A program made the position numbers and the translations under genes. A stretch of 64,000 nucleotides of DNA from Mycolicibacterium rutilum (GTDB lineage: Bacteria; Actinomycetota; Actinomycetes; Mycobacteriales; Mycobacteriaceae). This document shows, piece after piece, positions 8,536 to 19,733 of the stretch; the stretch's first letter is position 1, and the number at the start of each line of letters is the position of its first letter. A model generated the notes under the pieces. The model searched no databases, had not been told where the DNA came from, and saw nothing but the letters and a program-made list of their open reading frames with translations. The stretch is taken from positions 4,340,001 through 4,404,000 of the forward strand of contig NZ_LT629971.1 of NCBI RefSeq assembly GCF_900108565.1, given 5' to 3'.

Positions 8536-9629
8536 TCCGCCTCGGCGGCCAGGATCTCGGCGAGGAACGCGTCGTCACCCGGCCGGTTCAACCGCGCCCG
8601 CGCCACCGCCCGCACCCGGTCCCGCGTCTGCGCCGACTCCTCGACGTCCGGTCCGACGGTCACCGCGGTGTCGCGCCAATCATGGTTCCACGCCGCCGAT
8701 TCCGGCACGGGCCGTCCATCGGCGTCCGTCAGCGGGAACCGGCAGCGCCCGTCGGCGGCCAGCACACCCGAGCCGGTGAGCGCGCCCGCGCGCAACCGCA
8801 CCTCGATCCCGTTCGGCGAGCCGAGGCCGAGCAACTCCACCCGAACCGCCGCCTCCACCGCATCACCGTCGGCGAGGATCGTCCAGTCGACCGTGTTTTC
8901 CGCGGCGTCGAAGACTCCCGGCGGCACCGCCGACCAGTTGAGCGACGCGACACCCTCGGCGACGACGCCCGGCACCCGGCGGGCACCGTCGGTGCCCGCA
9001 GCGAGCGCGTAGTCGTCGCGCCGCCCGGCGCCCACGTCTGATGCGGCGTCGAGTCCGAGGTCCAGCGCGATCCCCACATCGTCGGCGATCTCGCGGCACC
9101 GGTCGACGAGCGCGCTGACCCGCGGATCACCCTGCGTGACCGCGGCATCGAGGGCCGCGACATGGGGAACCAGCAGCTGCGTCACGTCCGAATCGAACGT
9201 GTCATCGTCGAAGAACTCCTGCGCGGCCGCGGTCAACAGGGCAACCTCGGCATCCAGGACGGCGGCGTCGAGCACCGCGATCGCGTCGCGCTGACTCGCC
9301 GGCCACCAGCGCCGCAACCAGTGTCCGAGCGCGAGCCGGCGCAGGTCGTCGAGTGCTCCGGGCATCAGCTCCACGCCGGCCACGTCGAGGGCGCCGACGG
9401 CCGCGCCCGCGTCCAGTGCCGACGCCAGGGCTGCATGCCCGGCCTCGCCGACCACGCGCCAGAGCCAGTCGGCCCGGCCGGGATCGGTGAAGGTGAGCTG
9501 CGGCTCGGCGGCCGCATCGTCGACCGCCCAGGACAGTACGGCGCCGCTGACCTCGAGCACCGCCACCAGCGGTGTCGGGGTGTCGAAGCCGCGGGTGCAC
9601 CACAGCCCCGCATCCGTCATCAGCTTCAT
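8529..9629 (-). CDS. Uncharacterised protein coupled to the CHAT module
   Basis: A 366-residue soluble protein that I do not recognise. Residues ~1-60 look like a beta-rich opening (PLVAVLEVSGAVLSWAVDD), ~65-190 are Ala/Leu-rich helices, and ~225-330 look beta-rich (VDWTILADGDAVEAAVRVEL). No signal peptide, membrane segment, Walker motif or obvious nuclease/protease signature. Its ATG overlaps the stop of the upstream 433-aa gene (ATGA), so the two are translationally coupled and probably work together. The neighbourhood (CHAT protease plus TPR protein) is the only functional hint. It is not a recognisable gasdermin, although CHAT-cleaved effectors are one possibility. Confidence 0.8.
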   Translation of the reverse strand: MKLMTDAGLWCTRGFDTPTPLVAVLEVSGAVLSWAVDDAAAEPQLTFTDPGRADWLWRVVGEAGHAALASALDAGAAVGALDVAGVELMPGALDDLRRLALGHWLRRWWPASQRDAIAVLDAAVLDAEVALLTAAAQEFFDDDTFDSDVTQLLVPHVAALDAAVTQGDPRVSALVDRCREIADDVGIALDLGLDAASDVGAGRRDDYALAAGTDGARRVPGVVAEGVASLNWSAVPPGVFDAAENTVDWTILADGDAVEAAVRVELLGLGSPNGIEVRLRAGALTGSGVLAADGRCRFPLTDADGRPVPESAAWNHDWRDTAVTVGPDVEESAQTRDRVRAVARARLNRPGDDAFLAEILAAEADY

Positions 9630-10927
9630 CCCGCCACCTGCAATTCCAGCATCGTCTTGATCCGTTGGCGGTGGTCGAGGCTCACCGACCGCGCGACTCC
9701 CTCCAGCACCGAGCGGATCTCATCGACGTCATCACAGGGTTCCTGCCACACGTCGCGGCCGTGCAGCCGGGCCCACAGCCGGCTCAGGTACGGCCGCGCG
9801 AACGCGGCCAGGTCGTCGATGACCTGTTGCTGACGCGGATGGATCGGCCCGCCGTCGGCCAGATAGCGCCGCGCGTGCAGCACGTACGCCTCCTTGCGCA
9901 GCCGGGCCTGCATGACGCTGCCCAAATCGTAACGCGGCTCGGCGTTTTCGCTCAGCGGCGCCAGGTCGACGGCGAGCTCGATGCCGGCGACCAGCGCCGC
10001 CTGTTTGTCCTCGGCGAGCAACCCCCACGGCGCGGATGCGCGGTCGACCTCCTCGGCGCACAGCAGCGGCACATCGGGCAGCTCCTCGCGGTCCAGTGCC
10101 CGTCGCAGCGTCGCACGCACCCGCTCGACCACGCTGCGGTCCAGCGGGCGTCCTTTGTCGGTGCCGGTGATCCCGGGAGCCTGTTGTGGTTCTGTGGCGC
10201 TGAGGCCGACCGCGACGATCGACCATGGCAGCCCCGCAGCGTCGACACGCGCGGCGGCGCCGAGGTTGTACGGCGTGGCGTCGGCGATCATCGCGCGCCA
10301 CACCCGTTGCCGGGCAACGGAGTCGTGGTATCCGCCGACGGATCCGAGCACGGTCGTCAAGCCGGCCATGAAGGGTTCGGTGATCTCGGCGCCGGCCCGC
10401 ACATCGCGCCAGCTGGCGTCGAGTTGGCGTTGCAGGCCGGCGATCACGGCGCGGTCCGAGACGTGCTGGTTGAGGACCTCGATCGCGGTGCGGTCCCGGT
10501 CGCCGTGCAGCTCGCGCAGCACCTGTTCGGCGGCGGCATCGTGTTGGCCGGGAGCGCCTTTGGTCACCGCCAGCTCGTAGCACACGGGGAAGTACAGTTC
10601 CTGGGCGTTGCCGGTGGTGATGCGCAGCCGGCGACGTTCGCGTTTGAGCAGCGCGAACCACTGTGCGGCCGCCCGTAATTGGTCGCCGTGCCCGACGATG
10701 ACATCGTGCATCGCCTCGGCGACATCGGCCGCCACGAACGGCGCCGAGAACTCGGAGTTCACCCGCAGCCGCAGCACCAGCGGGTCGATGATCCGTTTGA
10801 CGGTGCGGCGCAACGGCCCGCCGTCCTCGCCGCTGAGCACCTCCACGCCGGGGCCGATCGCACGCCACGCGCGGTCGATGACCGCCCGGCGCGGATGGGC
10901 GACGGCGACGGCCGTCTCGGTGCTCAT
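9626..10927 (-). CDS. Uncharacterised helical protein of the CHAT module
   Basis: A 433-residue protein, predicted mostly helical and cytosolic, with many Arg/Asp/Glu residues. The N-terminus holds DPLVLRLRVNSEFSAPFVA and a conserved-looking central part YFPVCYELAVTKGAP. No Walker A, nuclease motif or membrane segment seen, and I cannot assign it to a family. ATG at 10927 is chosen over an upstream GTG (10996) because a TATCCT box lies exactly six bases before it. It is the first gene of a two-gene leftward operon with the 366-aa protein and is divergent from the small membrane-anchored protein at 11012. Confidence 0.8.
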   Translation of the reverse strand: MSTETAVAVAHPRRAVIDRAWRAIGPGVEVLSGEDGGPLRRTVKRIIDPLVLRLRVNSEFSAPFVAADVAEAMHDVIVGHGDQLRAAAQWFALLKRERRRLRITTGNAQELYFPVCYELAVTKGAPGQHDAAAEQVLRELHGDRDRTAIEVLNQHVSDRAVIAGLQRQLDASWRDVRAGAEITEPFMAGLTTVLGSVGGYHDSVARQRVWRAMIADATPYNLGAAARVDAAGLPWSIVAVGLSATEPQQAPGITGTDKGRPLDRSVVERVRATLRRALDREELPDVPLLCAEEVDRASAPWGLLAEDKQAALVAGIELAVDLAPLSENAEPRYDLGSVMQARLRKEAYVLHARRYLADGGPIHPRQQQVIDDLAAFARPYLSRLWARLHGRDVWQEPCDDVDEIRSVLEGVARSVSLDHRQRIKTMLELQVAG

Positions 10928-10933
10928 CAGGAC

Positions 10934-10939
10934 AGGATA
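10934..10939 (-). promoter_or_regulatory. -10 box, leaderless promoter of 433-aa gene
   Basis: On the minus strand TATCCT is followed by six bases and then the ATG at 10927. This matches the leaderless geometry of mycobacterial promoters and supports that start. Confidence 0.5.
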
Positions 10940-11011
10940 GGAGGCGGGGCGGCGCGGCGACAGCGGCAAAGTTGGGTTCGGTAGCCGCGCGGGCACGCGA
11001 ATCTGAGGACC

Positions 11012-11467
11012 ATGTTCACCGCGCTGGTCCCCTTCGTCGTCATCCTGTTCATCGCCATGGCGGCGGCATCGTTACTCGCCGGCCGCGGTGCCGCGCCGCC
11101 GGACTCCGACGAGGCCGACGAACGGCTGGCCACCGCCGACGACATCCTCGCCGCGCGCGCCGAGTTCGACCGCATGATGGTCCGCAAGGGCTTGGTGACG
11201 AGCCGCCAACTCGAGCTGATCCGGTACGGCACCCGGTCACCGGCCGTCGTCACCGGAATGCGCGCCACCGGGCAGACTCTCGAGGACTACCGCGAGGTCG
11301 AACTGGACGTGATGGTGAGAAAGCCTGAAGGCGGTCAGTTCCCGGCGCGACAGACGGCGCTGGTGCCGATCTCGGCGCTGGCCAAGGTCGCCCCGGGCAG
11401 CGTCGTGGACACCTACTACCGGGCGGGCGACGAGACCGCGGTGGCGGTGTGCGTAGCGCCGGAATGA
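11012..11467 (+). CDS. Small membrane-anchored protein within CHAT module
   Basis: A 151-residue protein with one N-terminal membrane helix (residues ~3-24, VPFVVILFIAMAAASLLAG), an acidic linker, and a cytosolic or periplasmic beta-rich domain at ~70-150. The latter resembles the short beta domains of DUF3592-like proteins (AVVTGMRATGQTLEDYREVE, then LVPISALAKVAPGS); that assignment is tentative. It is divergent from the 433-aa gene. It ends back to back with the CHAT gene: the two TGA stops form TGATCA at 11465-11470. Location inside the cluster suggests, but does not prove, a shared role. Confidence 0.75.
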   Translation: MFTALVPFVVILFIAMAAASLLAGRGAAPPDSDEADERLATADDILAARAEFDRMMVRKGLVTSRQLELIRYGTRSPAVVTGMRATGQTLEDYREVELDVMVRKPEGGQFPARQTALVPISALAKVAPGSVVDTYYRAGDETAVAVCVAPE

Positions 11468-12664
11468 TCAGCGGGCCCCGTCGACGGCGAAGCTGACCAG
11501 CGCCGCCCAGTACAGCGGGTTGGCGGTGAGATCGCCGGCGCACCAGTCGCGCATCCGCTGTCGCTGCCAGCGGTTCACCGCGCAGCCGGCGTCATGGGCC
11601 TCGTGCGCGTCGTCGACCGCGACGATCGCCTCGCTCATCGGATCGGCGTCGAGCCCGGCGAACTGGCGGTAACCCGCGGCGGTCGGCAGCGACCACAGCG
11701 TGGCTGTGACCAGCTGCGCGCCGCCGAGGATCGACGCCGCCACCAGACCGCTGGCCTCGTCGAACTGGTAGTCGCCCCCGGATGCGCACGCCAGCAGCGC
11801 GACTCGCGGCGGAAAGGGCACCCGCGAGGACATCAGGTCCGCCGCGGTCAGCGGGCGGTCTTCGGCCAGGTGCAGGGCAGCCCGGTCGGCGTGACCCACG
11901 TCGCCGTCGGCGGCCGTGGCGTGCCCGACGTAGAGCAGGCGACTCGGCCTGCGCGCGAGGTGGTCGGCCAGCCACCGGCGGTCGATGTCGGTGCGGCGGA
12001 ACAGGTCGACGGGTGCCGACACCTCTGGCAGGACCGGGCGTCGCTTCGCGAGAACGGCGTAATGGCGGGCCAGCGGCGTCTCGGCCGACGGGCGGCCCAG
12101 CACCGATCCGAGTGCCGCGTCCGGACGCTGACCGGGCACCCGCGGATCGAGCACCAGCAGCGCGGGCTGCTCGCGCCTGCGCGACCAATCGGCCGCGGCG
12201 CGTGGGGCGTTGACGATGTTCGGCGGCGCGGCCATCAACACCTCGACCTGTTCCATCAACCGGTCACCGCCGGGCGCCGCCAGCATCGCCCACGGCACCT
12301 GGGCCAGCCGCGCGCTGGGTGAGACGAACATCGTCGCCGTGCCCGCCCGCACGGCGATCAATTGCCAGCCCTCCGGTGCGATGAGCCGCTCGCCGAGCCC
12401 GCGGGACAGCTCGAGTTCGGTTGCGGGAGAACGAAACGCGCCTCGTGTCAGGGCGCGGTCGAGCGCGTCGCGACGCGTCTCCTCGCCGACCGGGTCGGGC
12501 AGCGCGTCGCGGAGGCGGTTCACCGCGTCGAGCAGTTCGGCCTGCTCGACGACCCAGGTGACGGTCTCGGCGGGTTCGCCCACCAGGCGCAGGCTGGCAT
12601 AGGTCGCGACGCCGACGTCGGCGAACCGCAGCACCAGCGTCGCGGTCAGGGCCACGTGGACCAC
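11468..12664 (-). CDS. CHAT-domain caspase-like cysteine protease
   Basis: A 398-residue protein whose C-terminal half is a CHAT domain (Caspase HetF Associated with TPRs), related to separase and caspases. The catalytic dyad is intact: His at about residue 248 in LLYVGHATAADGD and Cys at about 293 in VALLACASGGDYQF. The typical downstream helix GLVAASILGGAQLVTATLWS and the final NPLYWAALVSF are present. The N-terminal half is a family-typical regulatory region including MLAAPGGDRL, without NTPase motifs. It overlaps the upstream TPR gene by 19 bases (GTG start; a second GTG at 12655 is possible), so the two are coupled. CHAT proteases are known as activated effectors in bacterial conflict systems; here the trigger and substrate are unknown. 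Confidence 0.9.
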   Translation of the reverse strand: MVHVALTATLVLRFADVGVATYASLRLVGEPAETVTWVVEQAELLDAVNRLRDALPDPVGEETRRDALDRALTRGAFRSPATELELSRGLGERLIAPEGWQLIAVRAGTATMFVSPSARLAQVPWAMLAAPGGDRLMEQVEVLMAAPPNIVNAPRAAADWSRRREQPALLVLDPRVPGQRPDAALGSVLGRPSAETPLARHYAVLAKRRPVLPEVSAPVDLFRRTDIDRRWLADHLARRPSRLLYVGHATAADGDVGHADRAALHLAEDRPLTAADLMSSRVPFPPRVALLACASGGDYQFDEASGLVAASILGGAQLVTATLWSLPTAAGYRQFAGLDADPMSEAIVAVDDAHEAHDAGCAVNRWQRQRMRDWCAGDLTANPLYWAALVSFAVDGAR

Positions 12665-14268
12665 GCGGGTTCGTCGGCCGTGACCTCGCGGCCGTAGCGT
12701 TCGGCCGCCAGCGCGCGGTAGCGGCTGATGATCGGCGCGCTGCTGGGGTCCATCACCAGCGGCGGGAGGGGCCCGAGCTTGGTCAGCGCAGAACCGCCGA
12801 CGACGGCGGGCCCCGCCGCGACGAGCGCGTAGTCGTCGACCGATTCGACGGGCACCGCCGCCGTGGCGGTGTCCGCCCAGTCGAGGGCATCGGAGGAGCC
12901 TGGTTCAGCGCTGAAAGTGCCTCGCGCACTGTGGTATTCGACCAATTCGCTGACGAGCTCGGTGTTGCCCCACTCCCACGCCACCGCGAAGGCGCTAGCC
13001 AGGATCGGCGCGGACACGTAGGTGGCCCAGCGCATCCGCGCGTCGGCGTCGGGAATGGAGTGCCGGACCGAGTCGACGGCCAGCGCCGCGGGCAGCTTGA
13101 GTTCGGCGGCCCGCTCCAACTTGTCGGCCGCGCCGGCCGGGTCGGCGAGCGCGTCGGCACGCCAGATGTTGCCCAGCTGGTCGTCGAGGCGCGCGTACTG
13201 CAACCAGCTGTGCCGCGGCCAGCCGTCGAGCAGTTCACGGGCCTGGGCGACCCGCTCGACGGCGGCCGCGAAGTCACCGCGGAAGATGTCGACCCAGCTG
13301 CGCTGCAACAGGATCCGGTGGATGTGGAGGGGCTTCTCGATCTCACGCCAGTGCCGTTCGGCGTGGCCGAGGCGTTCGTCGGCGTCGTCGAGCGCCCCCA
13401 CTGCGATGCTGATCAGCCCGAAGTACAGCCAGCACCGCGACACATCGTGGGCGCGCAGGTGTTCGGCGATCGCCGGATACGCGGCGTGCACGAGGTCCTG
13501 CGCCTGTGGCCGGTCCCCCGCCGACCACGCGGCGGTCGCCCGCTCGAACTGGGCGCGCGCCGTCGCCAGCCGCCACCCGCGCGCTTCGGCACGCGCGCCC
13601 GCGCGCCGCAGCCACGGCTCGGCCTCCGACAGCCGGCCGGTCTCCACGCAGAACCGGCCATAGCCGATCGCGCCGAGCACCAGCAGGTGGTCGTGCGATT
13701 CGGTTCCGTCACCGGGCCGCTGGATCACGTCGATCACGCTCTGCCACAACGGTATCGAGCGGACGTGCAGATCGTCGTCGCACAGCGCCACCGCGCAGAG
13801 GATCTGCGCGTAGGTGATCAGGAAGCCGTGCTCACCGGCCAGGTCGGGATGCGATCGACCGTCGCCGGCCAGTACTGACAGCGCCGCCTCGGCGGCCTCG
13901 TGATCACCGTGCGCGGCGGCCAACCCGATCCGCAGGAACTGCGCCCGCCGCGCATAGCGGCAGACCATCCGCTCGATCTCGGCGGCGGGCATGCTCACCT
14001 GGGCGGCGGCCTCGGGAGCGGTTCCGGCGAGGACCGCCTGGTACACCGCCAGGCAGTCGTCGATGCGCCGCACGCACTCCTCGGTGCCGTTGTAGGCGGT
14101 TCGCACCAGGTAGAGCTCGCCGAGCAGCGCGAAGATCTCCAGCGCCCAGTCGTCACGGTCGGCGTCCTCGACCTGCGGCAGCAGTTCGAGCAGCAGGTCT
14201 TTGGCCGCCTCCTCGTTGGCGGCGAAAACCAGGTGACGCGCGCGCTCGAGGTCCGCGGGAATCGTCAC
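12646..14268 (-). CDS. TPR-repeat protein, partner of the CHAT protease
   Basis: A 540-residue all-helical protein with TPR-like helix pairs across residues ~10-400, for example GRFCVETGRLSEAEPWLRRA and WVDIFRGDFAAAVERVAQ. The C-terminal ~130 residues are less repetitive and end in a Pro/Trp-rich tail. No signal peptide or membrane helix. GTG at 14268 is supported by TATGAT six bases upstream. It is the first gene of a two-gene operon with the CHAT protease (19-base overlap). The TPR array may act as sensor or scaffold or be a substrate of the protease; these are inferences from the CHAT-TPR association for which the family is named. Confidence 0.85.
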   Translation of the reverse strand: MTIPADLERARHLVFAANEEAAKDLLLELLPQVEDADRDDWALEIFALLGELYLVRTAYNGTEECVRRIDDCLAVYQAVLAGTAPEAAAQVSMPAAEIERMVCRYARRAQFLRIGLAAAHGDHEAAEAALSVLAGDGRSHPDLAGEHGFLITYAQILCAVALCDDDLHVRSIPLWQSVIDVIQRPGDGTESHDHLLVLGAIGYGRFCVETGRLSEAEPWLRRAGARAEARGWRLATARAQFERATAAWSAGDRPQAQDLVHAAYPAIAEHLRAHDVSRCWLYFGLISIAVGALDDADERLGHAERHWREIEKPLHIHRILLQRSWVDIFRGDFAAAVERVAQARELLDGWPRHSWLQYARLDDQLGNIWRADALADPAGAADKLERAAELKLPAALAVDSVRHSIPDADARMRWATYVSAPILASAFAVAWEWGNTELVSELVEYHSARGTFSAEPGSSDALDWADTATAAVPVESVDDYALVAAGPAVVGGSALTKLGPLPPLVMDPSSAPIISRYRALAAERYGREVTADEPAWSTWP

Positions 14269-14274
14269 GGTCGA

Positions 14275-14280
14275 ATCATA
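14275..14280 (-). promoter_or_regulatory. -10 box, leaderless promoter of TPR-CHAT operon
   Basis: Minus-strand TATGAT, six bases, then GTG at 14268. Same spacing as the promoter of the 433-aa gene in this cluster. Confidence 0.5.
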
Positions 14281-14316
14281 GGAAGCGGCGGACGCGCAGG
14301 CACGCCCGCCGCTTCC
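14281..14316 (-). terminator. GC-rich hairpin terminator after LpqH-like gene
   Basis: Perfect 11-bp inverted repeat (GGAAGCGGCGG, 14281-14291, with 14306-14316) 12 bases past the lipoprotein stop and just before the TPR-CHAT promoter. There is no U tract, which is common for mycobacterial terminators. Confidence 0.55.
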
Positions 14317-14328
14317 CGGGACGCAGGA

Positions 14329-14808
14329 TCAACTGCAGCTGACCGTCACGGTGAACGGCTTGGTGATCATGCCGGCCATCGGGTTGGAGATGTCGGCGCC
14401 CGTCGCCTCGCCGGTGATCGTGTACTTGTCGCCGTCGACCTTGACCTCGGCCGAGCCAACCTTGGCGCCCATGGTGTTGGTGACCGCGAGCGCGTTGCCG
14501 TCGACGACCATGCCCAGCGATTCCACCGTCGGGGTGGCCTCGTCGCTCATCACGATGCCCAGACCCTGCTGACCGCCGATCGCGCCGCTGGCCACGTTGA
14601 TCTTGCCGCCCTGCTTCACGCAGGTCACCGAGTTCAGGTCCAGGCCGGCGAGATCCTTGCCGTCGACCTTGACCTCGGTGCTGCCGCCCTGCGCGATATC
14701 ACCGGCGGCGGGCGAGACCGGGGCGCTGCTGCCCTTGTCGTCCGAGCATCCGACCAGAACGGCGGCGCCCGCGGCGAGCCCGACCATGCCTACGACAACT
14801 CGATTCAT
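14329..14808 (-). CDS. LpqH-like (19 kDa antigen family) lipoprotein
   Basis: A 159-residue surface lipoprotein. The signal peptide (MNRVVVGMVGLAAGAAVLVGC) ends in the lipobox LVGC with Cys21 as the lipidated residue, followed by a Ser/Asp/Pro linker and a beta-rich domain carrying two spaced cysteines (SVTCVKQGGK and the terminal VSCS), as in the mycobacterial 19-kDa lipoprotein family. Members are abundant, exported antigens of uncertain function. ATG at 14808 has AAGGGAAC upstream; an in-frame start at 14892 would only add unconserved residues before the signal peptide. Monocistronic, with a hairpin after the stop. Confidence 0.88.
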   Translation of the reverse strand: MNRVVVGMVGLAAGAAVLVGCSDDKGSSAPVSPAAGDIAQGGSTEVKVDGKDLAGLDLNSVTCVKQGGKINVASGAIGGQQGLGIVMSDEATPTVESLGMVVDGNALAVTNTMGAKVGSAEVKVDGDKYTITGEATGADISNPMAGMITKPFTVTVSCS

Positions 14809-14927
14809 CGAAGTTCCCTTCGTTTCGGACGTCGCCCCGATGGCGTCCGTCGTGGGACAAGTGAATGCCGGCGAGGCCGCTACCGATCCCAAACTTTGTC
14901 CGGCCCCGCAGGTACGGTGTCGAGGCG

Positions 14928-16074
14928 ATGCGCAGGTTCACCGATGACGAGAGACGGGCACGCCTGGCGCGCAGGCATTTCCTCAGCGAGCCCGCCGACG
15001 CCGTCGACCGCGTGGTGGGCGCCGTCGTCGGCCTGCACGCCACCGACCCGGCGACGCCGTATCTGTCGCTGTGGAGTCGGCTGCCCGTGTTCACCACCGC
15101 CGACCTCGACGCCGAGCTGTACGAGCGGCGCTCGCTGGTCAAGCATCTCGCGATGCGCCGGACCCTGTGGACGGTGCGGTCCGGCGATCTGCCTGCGGTG
15201 CAGGCCGCGGCCAGCGACCGGGTGGCCGACACCGAACGCCGCCGCCTGATCGCCGACGCGCAGAAGGCCGGGGTGTGCGCCGACGGCGAGGTGTGGCTCG
15301 ACGCGGCGCGCGGCGCGGTGCTGCAGTACCTGGCGGCGAACGGGCCCACCGACGCCAAGGCGCTACGCGTCGCGCTGCCGGAACTCGCGGGTGTCTGGGA
15401 TCCGGCTCCCGGAAAGCGCTGGGGCGGCGAGACTCCGTTGGCGCCAAGGATTCTGACTGTGCTGTCCGTGCAGGGCGACATCGTGCGCGGCCCCAACGAC
15501 GGCCGGTGGACGACGTCGCGGCCGCGCTGGACATCGGCGGAGACGTGGATCGAACCTACGCAGGCCGTCGCGTCGGAGGCGGCCCGCGCGCTGGTGCTGC
15601 GGCGCTGGCTCGCGGCGTTCGGCCCGGCCACGCTCACCGACGTCAAGTGGTGGTTCGGCAACACGTTGACCTGGGCGCGGCAGGGGTTGCGTGACATCGA
15701 CGCCGTCGAGGTCGACCTCGCCGGCACACCGGGCTTCGTGCTGCCCGACGACCTCGACGAGGAGCCGGAACCCGATCCGTGGTGCGCGCTGCTGCCCGGG
15801 CTCGACGTCACCACGATGGGCTGGTTCGAACGCGACTGGTACCTCGGCCCGCACCGCGGCCAGGTGTTCGACACCAACGGCAACGCCGGCCCGACCGCAT
15901 GGTGCGACGGCCGCGTGGTCGGCGCCTGGGTTCAGGACGACGGCGGCCGCGTCGAGGTCCGGCTGCTCGAAGACGTCGGCACCGCGGCGCACCGGGCGCT
16001 GCAACGACGGGCCGCCGAGCTCACCGACTGGCTGGACGGTGTGCGGGTCAGTCCCCGCTTCCCGTCACCGCTGA

Positions 16075-16085
<11 letters not shown>
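14928..16085 (+). CDS. Winged-helix DNA-binding domain protein (HTH_42 family)
   Basis: A 385-residue protein of the YcaQ/AlkX-related family PF06224. The conserved N-terminal core includes HATDPATPYLSLWSRL, then LVKHLAMRRTLWTV. In proteobacteria relatives include DNA glycosylases acting on interstrand crosslinks; whether this actinobacterial branch is a glycosylase is not established. The motif regions ARQGLRDIDAV and GPHRGQVFDTNGNAGPTAWC are visible. ATG at 14928 is chosen since residues upstream fall in the divergent lipoprotein promoter region. It converges with uvrA and overlaps its 3' end by 11 bases. Confidence 0.82.
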
Positions 16086-18975
<2,890 letters not shown>

Positions 18976-19008
18976 CCGGTGATTCCTCCCAAGACATAGT
19001 TGAAACCC

Positions 19009-19031
19009 ACTCTATGTGGACCCTCCGACAA
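19009..19031 (-). promoter_or_regulatory. RecA-NDp (PafBC-type) promoter of uvrA
   Basis: On the minus strand TTGTCGGAG (19031-19023), eight bases, then TAGAGT (19014-19009). The LexA-independent mycobacterial DNA-damage promoter consensus is TTGTCRGTG-N8-TANNNT; this site differs at one position. Predicted transcription start is about 27 bases before the uvrA GTG. Confidence 0.7.
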
Positions 19032-19061
19032 CCCCCAGACGAGCCAGATACCGTGAGGACC

Positions 19062-19733
19062 ATGACCGTCGTCGACGACAACTACACCGGCCACGTCGAG
19101 CCAGGAACCGCGGCCCGGCGAACACTCCCGGGCGCCTCGATCGTCAAGGTCTCGGTCGGCCCGATGGACAACAACGCGTACCTCATCACCTGTTCCCGCA
19201 CCGGCGAGACGCTGCTGATCGACGCCGCCAACGACGCAGCGGTCCTGCTCGAGCTCATCGAGAAGCACGCGCCGACACTGGCGTTGATCGTGACCAGCCA
19301 CCAGCACTTCGACCACTGGCAGGCGCTCGAAGAGGTGGCCAAGGCCACAGGCGTGCCGACCGCCGCGCACCAGCTCGACGCCGAACCGCTGCCGGTGGCC
19401 CCCGACCGCATCCTGGCCCACGGCGACAAAGTCGAGATCGGCGATCTGTCGTTCGACGTCATCCATCTGCGCGGCCACACTCCCGGGTCGGTGGCGCTGG
19501 CGCTCGACGGCGCCGACGAGTCGACGCACCTGTTCACCGGCGACTGCCTGTTCCCCGGCGGCGTCGGCAAGACCTGGGAGGACGGCGCGTTCGAGCGGCT
19601 GCTCGACGACGTCACCGCCCGCGTGTTCGACGTCTACGGCGACGCCACCGTCGTCTATCCCGGCCACGGCGACGACACCACGCTGGGCACCGAGCGCCCC
19701 CACCTGGCCGAGTGGAAAGCACGCGGTTGGTAG
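19062..19733 (+). CDS. Metallo-beta-lactamase-fold hydrolase (glyoxalase II-like)
   Basis: A 223-residue MBL-fold metal hydrolase. The zinc-binding motif is TSHQHFDHW near residue 85 (HxHxDH type), with later ligands in LRGHTPGSVALAL, FTGDCLF and YPGHGDDT. The compact size and the GHTPGS/TGD pattern resemble glyoxalase II and sulfur-dioxygenase-like proteins, but the substrate is unknown. The M. tuberculosis syntenic gene is Rv1637c. ATG at 19062 has TACCGT seven bases upstream (possible leaderless start) and GAGGACC adjacent. Divergent from uvrA; the downstream SDR gene overlaps its 3' end. Confidence 0.88.
   Translation: MTVVDDNYTGHVEPGTAARRTLPGASIVKVSVGPMDNNAYLITCSRTGETLLIDAANDAAVLLELIEKHAPTLALIVTSHQHFDHWQALEEVAKATGVPTAAHQLDAEPLPVAPDRILAHGDKVEIGDLSFDVIHLRGHTPGSVALALDGADESTHLFTGDCLFPGGVGKTWEDGAFERLLDDVTARVFDVYGDATVVYPGHGDDTTLGTERPHLAEWKARGW

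Noticed and set aside
8529..14268. CRISPR-linked craspase
   Set aside because: The CHAT and TPR are separate proteins and there is no repeat array, Cas gene or gRAMP in the window.
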